64,000 nt of DNA from Iamia majanohamensis (GCF_028532485.1 NZ_CP116942.1:3596001-3660000); one strand, 5' to 3'; counted from the stretch's first letter, positions 16,107 through 25,158 are shown. Made by a program: numbers and translations. The notes: a model not told the origin generated them from the letters alone.

Positions 16107-16864
16107 CGGGCGACGTCCGTGTCGCGCCGCTCGACGAAGGCGTCGCGGTGCTCGTCGGCGACGCCCGAGAGGTTGAGCTCGAAGGTGAAGCCCTGCTCGT
16201 AGCGGTAGCTGCGGCGCACGTCCCAGAGGTCGATGCCGTTCAGCGACTCCTTCGCCGCCCGCATCACCGTCGGTGACTTGGCCGCGATCTGGGCCGCCAC
16301 CTCCATCGCCGCGTCGCGGAGCTCGGCCTGGGGCACGACCCGCAGCACCGACCCGTACCCGGCCAGCTCGGCCGCCGTGGCGGTGGCCGCGGTGTACACC
16401 ATCGCCCGGGCCCGGTGCTGGGGCACCAGGCGGGACAGGTGGGTGGCCGCACCGAGGGCCCCCCGGTCGACCTCCGGCAGCCCGAAGGTGGCGTCCTCGG
16501 CGGCGACGACGACGTCGGCGTTGCCGACCAGGCCGATGCCGCCCCCCAGGCAGAAGCCGTTGACCGCGGCGACCACCGGCACCTCGCACTCGTAGACCGC
16601 GGCGAAGGCGGCGAAGCAGCCCTTGTTGGCCCCGATGAGGGCGTCGAAGCCCTCGGTCGCCTGCATCTCCTTGATGTCGACCCCGGCGTTGAAGCCCCGG
16701 CCCTCGGCGCGGAGCACCACGCACCGCACCTCGGGGTCGCGCCCCAGGGCGGTGAGGCGCTCGGCCAGGTCGAACCAGCCGGCCACGGTGAGGGCGTTCA
16801 CCGGCGGGTTGTCCATGACGACCTCGGCGATGCCGGCGTCGTCGACCGTGTGGGTGGTGGGCAT
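16103..16864 (-). CDS. echA20: Enoyl-CoA hydratase-family ring hydrolase EchA20
   Basis: A 253-residue crotonase-fold protein. The oxyanion-hole segments are GRGFNAGVDIKEMQ (near 60-75) and NGFCLGGGIGLVGNADVVVA. Its partners identify it as EchA20, which in mycobacteria hydrolyses the 5OH-HIC-CoA ring (length there about 247). It is the first gene of echA20-ipdA-ipdB, all overlapping. The promoter region contains the third copy of the 19-bp operator and is shared with the divergent SDR gene. Confidence 0.8.
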   Translation of the reverse strand: MPTTHTVDDAGIAEVVMDNPPVNALTVAGWFDLAERLTALGRDPEVRCVVLRAEGRGFNAGVDIKEMQATEGFDALIGANKGCFAAFAAVYECEVPVVAAVNGFCLGGGIGLVGNADVVVAAEDATFGLPEVDRGALGAATHLSRLVPQHRARAMVYTAATATAAELAGYGSVLRVVPQAELRDAAMEVAAQIAAKSPTVMRAAKESLNGIDLWDVRRSYRYEQGFTFELNLSGVADEHRDAFVERRDTDVAR

Positions 16865-16873
16865 CCGGCTACT

Positions 16874-16892
16874 TTCTGATGGGCCGTCAGGT
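16874..16892. promoter_or_regulatory. 19-bp operator, copy 3 (between echA20 and the divergent SDR gene)
   Basis: TTCTGAT-GGGCC-GTCAGGT keeps the right arm exactly and differs in the left arm at two positions from copy 1. It lies 10 bp upstream of echA20 and 42 bp upstream of the SDR gene, so a single bound repressor could control both directions. Confidence 0.65.
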
Positions 16893-16934
16893 CCTGGCGG
16901 CACCGTAGCGAGTGCCCTCACCGGGAGGCGAACG

Positions 16935-17681
16935 TTGGCCATCACCATCGACCTGGACGGCCGGGTCGCGCTGGTCACCGGCGGCGGCCGGGGCGTCGGG
17001 CGCGGCATCACCGACCGTCTGCTGGCCGCCGGGGCCACCGTCGCCGTCGTGGGGCGCTCCACCCCGGAGGACCTGCCGCCGGGCGCGACCCACCACGCCG
17101 CCGACGTCCGCGACCCCGACGCCTGCGCCGCGCTGGTCGACGAGGTGGTGGCCGCCCACGGCCGCCTCGACGTGCTGGTCAACAACGCCGGGGGCTCCCC
17201 CTCGGTCGCCGCTGCCGATGCGTCCCCCCGCTTCAGCGCCAAGATCGTGGAGCTCAACCTGATGGCCGCCCTCCACCTCTCGCGGGAGGCCCACCGGGTC
17301 ATGGACGAGGGGGCGATCGTGAACGTCACCAGCCTGTCGGGCCTGCGCCCCTCCCCCGGCACCGCGGCCTACGGCGCGGCCAAGGCCGGGCTCGTGAACC
17401 TGACCCAGACCCTGGCCATGGAGTGGGCCCCCGCGGTGCGGGTCAACGCGGTGTCGGCGGGAGCGGTCCGCACCGAGGTCTTCGACGACTACTACGGCGG
17501 CCCCGAGGGCGCGGCCGCGCTGGAGGCCACCATCCCTGCGGGCCGGGCCGCGACGCCTGCCGACGTGGGCGATGCCGTCGTGTTCCTCGCCTCCCCCCTG
17601 GCGGCCTACGTGACCGGCGCCAACCTGGTGGTCCACGGCGGGGGCGAGGCCCTCGCCCTCCACGGCCTGCTGGGGCACTGA
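16935..17681 (+). CDS. Short-chain dehydrogenase/reductase of the HIP cluster
   Basis: A 248-residue SDR with the NAD(P) motif TGGGRGVGRGI, NNAGG, catalytic Ser in NVTSLSG and YGAAK (YxxxK). The TTG at 16935 is used because GGGAGGCG lies just upstream and the protein then begins at the usual distance from the nucleotide motif. SDRs divergent from echA20-ipdAB occur in mycobacteria (Rv3548c/Rv3549c region) and are thought to act on hydroxyl groups of HIP intermediates. The precise substrate here is inferred from context only. Confidence 0.8.
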   Translation: MAITIDLDGRVALVTGGGRGVGRGITDRLLAAGATVAVVGRSTPEDLPPGATHHAADVRDPDACAALVDEVVAAHGRLDVLVNNAGGSPSVAAADASPRFSAKIVELNLMAALHLSREAHRVMDEGAIVNVTSLSGLRPSPGTAAYGAAKAGLVNLTQTLAMEWAPAVRVNAVSAGAVRTEVFDDYYGGPEGAAALEATIPAGRAATPADVGDAVVFLASPLAAYVTGANLVVHGGGEALALHGLLGH

Positions 17682-17724
17682 CCGGGCCGAGGGAGCGACG
17701 GCGGCCCTCAGTAGGGTGCGCGCC

Positions 17725-19461
17725 GTGCCACCGAGGAAGGGACGCCACCCCCGTCGCAAGGGCCCCGGCGGCCCGCGCCGCACGTCGCGCGTCGCGCCCG
17801 ACGCGGTGCCCGGCACCGCTCCCGGCCGTCACCGGGAGGGGCTGCTCGGCCCGTCGGTGGAGGCCCTGGTGCGATCCCTCCTCTCCTCGCTCCGCACCGT
17901 CGCCGCGCCCGACGACCCGGCCCGGGCCCTCGCCGTCGAGGTCTGGGCCGACCGCATGGCCGAGACCGTGTACGGCCCCGAGCAGATGCCGGCCGACTTC
18001 TACGCCGACCTGGCCGAGGGGTTCCTCGCGTCGGGCGACGACGACGCCCCCGCCGCCCTGGCGGCCCTGGCCCTGGTGCTCGACCACCGGGACGCGGCGC
18101 CGCTGCGCCGGGCCCACGCCGCCCACCGGGCGACCCTGCCGGCCGACGACCTCTCCGACCTCGGCATCGGCCGGGCGACGGTGACCTCGACCCTCGAGAT
18201 CAGCCACCCGCAGGGGGACGGGGTGAGCCTGGTGCTGGAGCTCGACCAGCCCGGCACCCCCCACACCGCGGCGGTGTACGTCGACCTCACACTGGGGGGC
18301 CTGGCCACCGACCTGCTGCTGGGCCCGGCCGGGGCCGGTCGCCCCGCGCCCGACGACGGCGAGGGCCTGGAGGTCGGCTCCGTCGCGCCCGCGGTCGCGC
18401 GCGCCCGGGCCGAGCGGGCCCTCGAGCTCACCGACCACACCGTCGAGCCGCCGATGACCCCCGGCGCCGACGAGGCGCGGGGCGCGGTGCAGCGGCGGCT
18501 GGCCCTGCTCCCGGCCGGCGGCGAGGTGGAGGAGGTCGAGCCGCTCGATCCCGACGCCATCGAGGCACTGGTCGAGGCGTTCCTCGACTCGCCCGAGGCG
18601 GCCGCCCTCGAGGAGCACGAGCGGGACGAGGCGGGGTGGCTGCTCGACCCCTGGCTGGACCACGCCACCGGGCACGCCATCGGCGACCCCCACAGGGTCA
18701 GCCCGATGCTGGTCGAGCGGTTCTGCCTCGACTGGTACCCCCGCGAGGTCATCGACGACCCGTCGGCGGCGGCCGCGGCCCCGGCGGTGCTCCGGGCCTG
18801 GACGCACTACGCGGCCCGTCTCACCGACCTCGACGACCGCTGGCGGGACGAGGCCCTCGAGGCCGTGGACCTCTACGCGCCGGCCCTGGCGGCCGCCCTC
18901 GGCGCGGCACCGGGCCCCGGGCGGGTCGACGACCTCGACGCCGACCTCGGGGCGCTGGTCGAGCAGGACGACGAGGGCGACCCCTCCGGGGAAGGGGATG
19001 CAGCCCGCCTCCTGGCCGCCTTCGACCGCGCCGGGCAGGGGTCCACGTGGAGGCCGCTGCAGCCCCCGCCCCCGGGCCCCCGCGAGGTCCACTGGGAGGT
19101 CGACGCCGCGGACGTCGTGCCCGAGGTGGCCACCAAGGTGGAGGCGATCTGCCTCCAGGCCAGCTACGCGGCGGACCAGCTGCTGGGGCCGGCGTTCGTG
19201 CAGCCCGCCGTCGACCTGGCCGTGGCCGTGGGCCGCCTCGACCCCTCCCCCCTCCCCCACACCCGCGACGACGAGTGGGCCTCGGCCGTGGTGTGGCTGC
19301 TGGCCGACGACAGCGGGGCCTTCGCACCCGGGACGGCGGGCCGCACCCGCGACGACCTGGCCGGCGCCCTGCCTGCGTCGCAGGCCACGGTCACCGGGAG
19401 GGTCACCGAGGTCCGCGAGCGGGTGGGCCTGGCCCCGGGCGACCTCGCCGTGCGCTGGTAG
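17725..19461 (+). CDS. Hypothetical acidic protein with a C-terminal DUF6398-like HTH region
   Basis: A protein of about 578 residues with a basic N-terminal 25 residues and otherwise very Ala/Asp/Leu-rich sequence predicted to be helical. The C-terminal 90 residues (ICLQASYAADQLLG to the end) contain LPASQATVTGRVTEVRERVG. This looks like the helix-turn-helix tail of DUF6398-type proteins, which occur with SEC-C motif proteins. A SEC-C protein is encoded 2 kb away on the other strand. The GTG at 17725 is preferred over the GTG at 17716; both are possible. Function unknown. Confidence 0.6.
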   Translation: MPPRKGRHPRRKGPGGPRRTSRVAPDAVPGTAPGRHREGLLGPSVEALVRSLLSSLRTVAAPDDPARALAVEVWADRMAETVYGPEQMPADFYADLAEGFLASGDDDAPAALAALALVLDHRDAAPLRRAHAAHRATLPADDLSDLGIGRATVTSTLEISHPQGDGVSLVLELDQPGTPHTAAVYVDLTLGGLATDLLLGPAGAGRPAPDDGEGLEVGSVAPAVARARAERALELTDHTVEPPMTPGADEARGAVQRRLALLPAGGEVEEVEPLDPDAIEALVEAFLDSPEAAALEEHERDEAGWLLDPWLDHATGHAIGDPHRVSPMLVERFCLDWYPREVIDDPSAAAAAPAVLRAWTHYAARLTDLDDRWRDEALEAVDLYAPALAAALGAAPGPGRVDDLDADLGALVEQDDEGDPSGEGDAARLLAAFDRAGQGSTWRPLQPPPPGPREVHWEVDAADVVPEVATKVEAICLQASYAADQLLGPAFVQPAVDLAVAVGRLDPSPLPHTRDDEWASAVVWLLADDSGAFAPGTAGRTRDDLAGALPASQATVTGRVTEVRERVGLAPGDLAVRW

Positions 19462-19465
19462 GGCG

Positions 19466-20626
19466 TCAGGAGGAGCGCAGGACGTCGCGCAGGTGCAGAC
19501 GGCGACCGGTGCGGACGATGGCCCGGGCGTAGATCGTGGCCCCCACCCGACCGGCCACGGCGATGGCTGCGACCAGCAGCACCAGCGACACGACCAGCTC
19601 GGTGGGGCTGGCGGCGCCGACGGCGATCCGGGTGGGCACGAGGAGCGGCGAGGTGAGCGGCACGTAGGCGAGGACCGTCCCGAGCGGGGAGTCCGGCCCG
19701 CCCTGGGACACGAGGAGGGCGCCCACCAGGAGCGCGGTCAGCGGGGTGATGACCGACCCCGCCTCCTCCTGGCGCTCGACCAGGGCACCCATGGCGCCGG
19801 CCACGGTGAGGTAGAGGGCCAGGCCGAGCACGAACCAGGCCGCCCCGCCGACCAGGGCCCCGGCCAGGCCGTCGGGCAGGTCGCCCCCGACCGCCAGGCC
19901 CACGGTGACGGGCACGATCGCGGCGGCGAGGGTCAGGGTCCCGGTGAGGCCGATGCCGAGGACCTTCCCGAACAGCAGCGAGCCGGGGCGGACGATGGCG
20001 AGGAGCACCTCGCTGATCCGGTTGGACTTCTCCACCGCGATCCCGTTGGCGACCTGGACCATGAGGGTGACGAGGAGCAGGTACAGCACCAGCGACACGG
20101 CGAAGGAGGCCAGCCGGCGCGACGCGGAGTCGGCGTCGACCTCCACCACCCGGGCCGGGTCCTGGTCGAGCGCGGCGCGGGCCTCGTCGGGGGAGAGGCC
20201 TGCGGCCTCGAGGCTGGAGGTCACCGCCTGGGCGGACAGGGCCTGGCGCACCGAGCCGAGCAGGGCCTGCTGCTCGCCCGCCTGCACGACGACCTCGGCC
20301 GGGTCACCCGGCACGACCGCGAGGTCGACCTCCTCGTCGGAGACCTGGGTCCGCGCCGCGGCCGCGTCGGCGACCGGGGTCACCTGCACCTCGGCCTCGA
20401 GGGCCCGCCCTGCGGCCTGGAGGGCCGCGGTCGCCCCGGCGTCGTCGCCCACCACGGCCACGTCGTAGGTGGTGGTGCCGTCGTCGTCACCGACCAGGCC
20501 GGGCACCACGACGGCGGCCGTGGCCCCCACGAACAGCAGGGCGACCACGATCCAGAACGCCTTGCGTCGGAAGGCCTCGCTCAGCTCCCGGCCGGCCACC
20601 AGGCGCAGGGCCCCGCCGCGGGTCAC
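19466..20626 (-). CDS. ABC transporter permease, NatB-like
   Basis: A 386-residue ABC-2 type permease. An N-terminal helix (about 24-45) precedes an extracytoplasmic domain of about 130 residues (DDDGTTTYDVAVVGDDAG and following). Five or six more helices lie from about 170 onward, including the EKSNRISEVLLAIVRP loop that is diagnostic for NatB-like exporters. It pairs with the ATPase encoded just upstream (4-bp overlap). NatAB-type systems export Na+ or small toxic compounds; substrate here unknown. Confidence 0.85.
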   Translation of the reverse strand: MTRGGALRLVAGRELSEAFRRKAFWIVVALLFVGATAAVVVPGLVGDDDGTTTYDVAVVGDDAGATAALQAAGRALEAEVQVTPVADAAAARTQVSDEEVDLAVVPGDPAEVVVQAGEQQALLGSVRQALSAQAVTSSLEAAGLSPDEARAALDQDPARVVEVDADSASRRLASFAVSLVLYLLLVTLMVQVANGIAVEKSNRISEVLLAIVRPGSLLFGKVLGIGLTGTLTLAAAIVPVTVGLAVGGDLPDGLAGALVGGAAWFVLGLALYLTVAGAMGALVERQEEAGSVITPLTALLVGALLVSQGGPDSPLGTVLAYVPLTSPLLVPTRIAVGAASPTELVVSLVLLVAAIAVAGRVGATIYARAIVRTGRRLHLRDVLRSS

Positions 20627-21546
20627 GCCTCCGCCTCGGCGAGCACGTCGGCGTCCTCACCCGCGGCGTCGAGGAACAGCTCGGCCAGGCTCGGTGCCTC
20701 GACCGCGAAGTCGGTGACCGGGGCCTGTCGGCGGACGACGTCGAGGACCCCGGCGGCGTCGACGCCCGGCGCCAGGCGGATGCGGCTGCCGGATGCGTCG
20801 CGCGCCGCCACCTCGCCGGTGCCCTCGGCCAGCCACCCGTCGGCCACGTCCACGTCGACGCGCAGGTAGCGGTCGGGGCTCTCGGCCTTCAGCCGGCGCA
20901 GGTCGCCCTGGAGGACGACCCGGCCCCGGTGGAGCAGGGTGATGGACTCGCACAGGTCCTCGACCAGCTCCAGCTGGTGGCTGGAGAAGAGGAGCACCCG
21001 CCCGGCCCGCACGTGGTCGGTCACCACCTCGGAGAGGAACCGCACCGCCACCGGGTCGAGCCCGGCGAAGGGCTCGTCGAGCACCAGGACCTCGGGCTGG
21101 TGGACCATGGCCGCGGCCAGCTGGACCCGCTGGGCCATGCCGCCGGAGAGGTCCTGCACCTTGTCACCGCCGCGGTCACCGAGGCCCAGGCGGTCGAGCA
21201 GGTCGGTCGACCGGGCCGCGCCGGTGCTCCGGTCGAGGCCGTGCAGGCGGGCGATCCAGGTCAGCAGGTCGTGGACCCGCATCTCCCGGTACAGGCCGCG
21301 CTCCTGGGGCATGTATCCCCACGAGCGCCGGTCGTCCTCGCTCGCCGGTCGCCCGCCCCACGCGACGGTGCCGGCGTCGGGGGCGACCACCCCGAACAGG
21401 ATGCGCATCAGGGTCGTCTTGCCCGCACCGTTGGGTCCGAGGAGCCCGACGACCCGGCCGGGGGTCACCTCCAGGTCGACGCCGTCGAGGACGGTGCGAT
21501 CGCCGAAGCGCTGGCTGATGCCGCGTGCGCTCAGTGCCTCCGCCAC
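20623..21546 (-). CDS. ABC transporter ATP-binding protein, NatA-like
   Basis: A 307-residue nucleotide-binding subunit. Walker A GPNGAGKTT (about 38-46), signature LSGGMAQR, Walker B VLVLDEP and the switch His in LLFSSHQLELVE are all intact, so it should hydrolyse ATP. The C-terminal 90 residues form the DUF4162-type tail common in exporter ATPases. The GTG at 21546 was taken. It is coupled to the NatB-like permease by a 4-bp overlap. Confidence 0.9.
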   Translation of the reverse strand: MAEALSARGISQRFGDRTVLDGVDLEVTPGRVVGLLGPNGAGKTTLMRILFGVVAPDAGTVAWGGRPASEDDRRSWGYMPQERGLYREMRVHDLLTWIARLHGLDRSTGAARSTDLLDRLGLGDRGGDKVQDLSGGMAQRVQLAAAMVHQPEVLVLDEPFAGLDPVAVRFLSEVVTDHVRAGRVLLFSSHQLELVEDLCESITLLHRGRVVLQGDLRRLKAESPDRYLRVDVDVADGWLAEGTGEVAARDASGSRIRLAPGVDAAGVLDVVRRQAPVTDFAVEAPSLAELFLDAAGEDADVLAEAEA

Positions 21547-21645
21547 CGGGTCGAGGCTAGGGGTGCGGCCCGACCTTCCCCACCGTGGCCGGCCGCCCGC
21601 ACCCGGTGGCCGACGCCGGAGGGGGGCGGCCCGGGCGCCCGGCCC

Positions 21646-23568
21646 TCAGGACGGCGTGGCCGCAGGGTGGACGAGGGCGTCGGGGCCGAGCTCGAGCAGG
21701 CGGTCGAGGAGCACCTGGGCCGTCGGGTGGTCGGCCAGGAGGCCCAGGAGGTCGTCGCGGGCCGACGGGGGGACCCGCACGACCTGGCCCAGGACCTGCT
21801 CGGGGCCGTCGCCGGTCGGCACGACCAGGGCCAGCACCACCTCGCCGACGGCGAGCGGGAGGGTGGGCGGGGCCACGACGGTGACGGCCGAGGCGTCCGC
21901 CGGCCCGGTGAGGTCGGTGAGCGGGACGGTGCCGTCCTCGGCCGCCGGGCCCACCTCCCAGAGCCGGTGCGGGCGCTCGAGCCACCGCTCGACCAGGTCG
22001 GCCTCGTCGGCGGGCAGCAGCGAGCCCAGCTCCACGGTGAAGGCGGCCAGGCACTCGTCGGCCACCAGGGCCAGGTCCAGCACCAGGGCGTCGGCGTCGC
22101 CGTCCTCGGACTCGTCGAGCACGTCGGACCACGGCAGCGACAGGCCCTGGGTGCGGAGGGCCCAGGTGCGCGCCTTCCACCACACCAGCTCGGCCCGCTC
22201 CGCCAGCGCCACCTGCACCGGGCGGCCGAGGCAGCACTGCTTGTACTTCCGGCCCGACCCGCACGGGCAGGGATCGTTGCGCCCCACCCGCGGCGAGGTG
22301 GGCGCCCGCCACCGGCCGAGGAAGCCGACGGAGTCGTCCAGGCCGATGCGGCCCAGGGCCCGGGCCGCGCCGTCGAGGTCGCCGGCCACGGCCCGCAGGT
22401 GCCCGAGGAGCTCGATGGCGTCGGCCCAGTCCTCGGGGTCGGCGTCGGCCAGGGCGGCAGCGAGAGGGTCCACGACCTCGTCGGCCCGGCCACCCCTGAC
22501 GGCCACCTCGGCCCACAGCTGGGCCGGCCCGGGCGCGTCGGGCACCGCGGCGGCCGCCGCCGCGACCCGGTCGAGCAGGTCGTCGTCCCCGTCGTCGCCC
22601 AGGCCCCGGATGTTGCGGGCCAGGGCGATGGGGACCTCGGGCTCGGCCAGGGCGGCGGCCACGGCCAGGGCCCGGGCCCGCTCGGGGAGGTCCTCGTCGC
22701 CGGCGCCCATCAGCAGCATCCAGGTCGTGCCCACGGCCTCGGCCTGGTCGAGCAGGTCGGGGTCGGCCCAGTGGCCGCCCAGCACGTCGGCCCCGACCTG
22801 GAAGAGGCGGAGGCGGTGCGCCTCCACCCCGGGTGCGGCCACGAAGCCCCCGCCGTAGGCCATCCCGGCCTCGTCGAGCACCTCGCGGAGCGGGCGCCGC
22901 AGCCCGTCGAGGACCTCGGGCGCGTCGGCCAGCAGCACCAGGAGGGCCTCGACCAGGTCCAGCACCCACGGGTCGCCGTCGCCCGCCAGGGGTGTGCCCC
23001 GCCCGGAGCCCATCTCGCCCAGCGCGGCCACCAGCGCCGCGGCGCCGCCGTCCTCTCCCTCGCCGGCCGGGTCGACGTCGTCGGCGGTCACCACCAGTCC
23101 CCCGTCGGCCCCCACCGAGACGGCGACCACGTCGCCGGGCGCCAGGTCCGGGCACCAGCCCTCGGGCACCTCGACCCGCGGGTCCTGGCTCGGGTCCTCC
23201 TCCCCGTCGTCGTCGAGGGCGGCCCGCAGGGTCACGGTGGTGGTCCCCAGCGTCACCCGCCGGGGGTCGGGCGCCGCCGCCACCTGGGCGGCCACGTCCT
23301 CGTCGAGGCGCAGCGCCCTCGAGGCGACCTCCTCCTCGTCGACCCGGTGCAGCGCGCGGTGGCCGGCCGCCAGGCGGGCGCCGTCGGCCCAGCGCCCGTC
23401 ACCCAGGGTCACCACCTGCGGGTCCTCGAGCAGGTCCCACAGGACCTCGCCGTCGACCGCGTCGGGGTCGGTGCCCAGCCGGTCGCACAGCTCGGCGAGC
23501 GACACCGGGCCGTCGGCCAGGGCGTCGAGCACCCGGTCGAGGGTCAGCGGGTCGGGGGTCTCGGCCAT
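21646..23568 (-). CDS. SEC-C motif protein of unknown function
   Basis: A 640-residue protein. The first 90 residues look like winged-helix sequence (LADGPVSLAELCDRLGTD). A long helical Ala/Asp/Leu-rich middle follows, and a zinc-binding SEC-C motif (GRNDPCPCGSGRKYKQCC) lies at about 426-443. About 190 more residues follow the motif, so it is internal, unlike in SecA. SEC-C motifs bind zinc and mediate contacts with proteins such as SecB. The gene is divergent from the acyltransferase and near the DUF6398-like gene. No function is claimed. Confidence 0.65.
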   Translation of the reverse strand: MAETPDPLTLDRVLDALADGPVSLAELCDRLGTDPDAVDGEVLWDLLEDPQVVTLGDGRWADGARLAAGHRALHRVDEEEVASRALRLDEDVAAQVAAAPDPRRVTLGTTTVTLRAALDDDGEEDPSQDPRVEVPEGWCPDLAPGDVVAVSVGADGGLVVTADDVDPAGEGEDGGAAALVAALGEMGSGRGTPLAGDGDPWVLDLVEALLVLLADAPEVLDGLRRPLREVLDEAGMAYGGGFVAAPGVEAHRLRLFQVGADVLGGHWADPDLLDQAEAVGTTWMLLMGAGDEDLPERARALAVAAALAEPEVPIALARNIRGLGDDGDDDLLDRVAAAAAAVPDAPGPAQLWAEVAVRGGRADEVVDPLAAALADADPEDWADAIELLGHLRAVAGDLDGAARALGRIGLDDSVGFLGRWRAPTSPRVGRNDPCPCGSGRKYKQCCLGRPVQVALAERAELVWWKARTWALRTQGLSLPWSDVLDESEDGDADALVLDLALVADECLAAFTVELGSLLPADEADLVERWLERPHRLWEVGPAAEDGTVPLTDLTGPADASAVTVVAPPTLPLAVGEVVLALVVPTGDGPEQVLGQVVRVPPSARDDLLGLLADHPTAQVLLDRLLELGPDALVHPAATPS

Positions 23569-23658
23569 GGCCGCACGCTACCGACGCGGGGCGGGCCCCG
23601 GTCCCGGCGGCGAGGGGATCGGGGTCGGACGGGTGGCGGGCTCCTACGCTGCGGACCC

Positions 23659-24396
23659 GTGGCCGAGTCCGCCCTCCAGCGCAGCCTGCGGCGCGCCTCC
23701 AACGAGGTGGTGCAGCGGGGGTGGGCCCGCATCCGCCGCATGGGCGCCATCGCCCCCGGCACCCGGGCGGCCGAGCGCTTCGGCTCCTTCGGCGAGGGCA
23801 GCGTCGTCGGCTTCCCCCACGCCACGATCTACGGCGAGGCCCAGATCCACGTCGGCGAGGAGGCCCTCATCGGCTGCTGGATCACCCTCGCCACCGGCTA
23901 CGGGCCGGACCAGGACACCGTGCCCCCGCGCGCCCTCGTGATCGGCGACCGCTGCGTGATGGGCCTCCGGTCCGGCGTGGTGGCCCACGAGTCCATCGAG
24001 ATCGGCGACGACGTGTGGTTCGGCCAGGACGTGTTCGTCACCGACGCCAACCACGGGTTCCTCGACCTCGAGGTGCCGATCGGCCAGCAGCTGGGGCCCC
24101 ACCAGCCGGTGCGCATCGGCGCCGGCTCCTGGATCGGCCACGGGGCGGTCGTGCTGCCGGGGACGACCATCGGTCGCCACGTCGTGGTGGCCGCCGGGTC
24201 GGTGGTGCGCGGCGACGTGCCCGACAACGCCATCGTCGCCGGCGTGCCCGCCAAGGTCGTGCGGGTGGTGCAGCCCGACGAGCGCGGGGACCCCGACGAC
24301 TTCCCGGAGCTGGCCGAGCTCGCCCCCCGCCACGCCTACGCCTACGGCAAGGCCCGCCGCGAGGCCCGCGCCGCCGAGGCCCGCCGCACCCGCTGA
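23659..24396 (+). CDS. Left-handed beta-helix acyltransferase (WbbJ-like)
   Basis: A 245-residue hexapeptide-repeat acyltransferase. Repeats such as IGDRCVMGLRSGVV, IGDDVWFGQDVFVTDANHG and IGAGSWIGHGAVVLPGTTIG build the left-handed helix, and the catalytic His is expected in DANHG. The tail NAIVAGVPAKVVR is typical of maltose/galactoside acetyltransferase relatives. An Arg-rich N-terminal extension and a basic C-terminus flank the helix. It probably O-acetylates a cell-surface sugar or lipid. GTG start at 23659. Confidence 0.85.
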   Translation: MAESALQRSLRRASNEVVQRGWARIRRMGAIAPGTRAAERFGSFGEGSVVGFPHATIYGEAQIHVGEEALIGCWITLATGYGPDQDTVPPRALVIGDRCVMGLRSGVVAHESIEIGDDVWFGQDVFVTDANHGFLDLEVPIGQQLGPHQPVRIGAGSWIGHGAVVLPGTTIGRHVVVAAGSVVRGDVPDNAIVAGVPAKVVRVVQPDERGDPDDFPELAELAPRHAYAYGKARREARAAEARRTR

Positions 24397-24457
24397 CCCC
24401 CGGCCGACGACCGGCACCCGAGCGGGTCGAGCGGTCGAGCGAGGCGGGCCGCCCGGG

Positions 24458-24477
24458 GGCCGGGCCCGGACCCGGCC
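24458..24477. terminator. Hairpin between convergent genes
   Basis: GGCCGGG and CCCGGCC arms around CCCGGA form a 7-bp stem in the 93-bp gap between two convergent genes. There is no T-tract on either strand, so terminator activity is uncertain. Confidence 0.3.
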
Positions 24478-24489
24478 GGCAGCCCGGCG

Positions 24490-25158
24490 CTAGGCGTCGA
24501 GGGTGAAGGCGGGGCCGTCGACGCGGTCGACGGTGGTGAAGGCCTCGACCGGGTGCCGGCGCAGGCGGGAGACCTGGTGGACCGGGGTGCCCAGGCCGAC
24601 GAGGGCGGCGATGGCGTGGCCCTCGGGGAGGCCGACGAGCGGGCCGGCCTCGGGCTCCGACGCGGCGAGGAAGGTGGTGACCACGCCCCCGAGGCCCTGG
24701 TTCCGGGCGGCCAGCAGGAGGTTCTGGACGAAGGGGTAGAGCGAGGCCCCGCCGATGATGGAGAAGCGGTCGAGGTCGCGGTCCATGACGGCGAGCGTGC
24801 GGAGGTCGACGGTCACCAGCAGCACCTCGGGCACGTCCTCGATGGCCTCGAGCATCGGGTGGGGGCGCAGCCCCTCGGGGACCTCGACGTCGGGGGGCGC
24901 GGGGTCGAGGGGGTTGAAGGCCCGGAAGCCGGCGGCCTGCTCGGCCAGGTAGCGCTCCCAGGTGCGGGCGCTCATGTCGGCCAGCCGCCGGCGGAGGGCG
25001 GGGTCGCGCACGAGGGTGACGTGCCAGCCCTGCTGGTTGCCGCCGCTGGGCGCGAAGCGGGCGTCGTCGAGCACCCGGTGCAGGACCTCGGGCGGGACGG
25101 GGTCGGAGGTGAAGGCGCGCACCGCGCCCGTCGTCCGCATGGCCTCGCTCAGCTCCAT
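24490..25158 (-). CDS. Nitroreductase-family flavoprotein
   Basis: A 222-residue FMN-dependent oxidoreductase. RTTGAVRAFTSDPVPPEVL at the N-terminus carries the FMN-phosphate Arg cluster, ARFAPSGGNQQGW is the family signature, and GLGGVVTTFLA with LVGLGTPV near the C-terminus close the fold. Members reduce nitro groups, quinones or enones using NAD(P)H. It lies 22 bp upstream of the hotdog-fold gene in the same order of transcription after it, so the two may be cotranscribed. Confidence 0.85.
   Translation of the reverse strand: MELSEAMRTTGAVRAFTSDPVPPEVLHRVLDDARFAPSGGNQQGWHVTLVRDPALRRRLADMSARTWERYLAEQAAGFRAFNPLDPAPPDVEVPEGLRPHPMLEAIEDVPEVLLVTVDLRTLAVMDRDLDRFSIIGGASLYPFVQNLLLAARNQGLGGVVTTFLAASEPEAGPLVGLPEGHAIAALVGLGTPVHQVSRLRRHPVEAFTTVDRVDGPAFTLDA

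Noticed and set aside
9069-16892. KstR2-type operators (CAAG..CTTG) in the steroid cluster
   Set aside because: I saw none in the intergenic regions; the only repeated promoter element is the CTGAC/GTCAG type.
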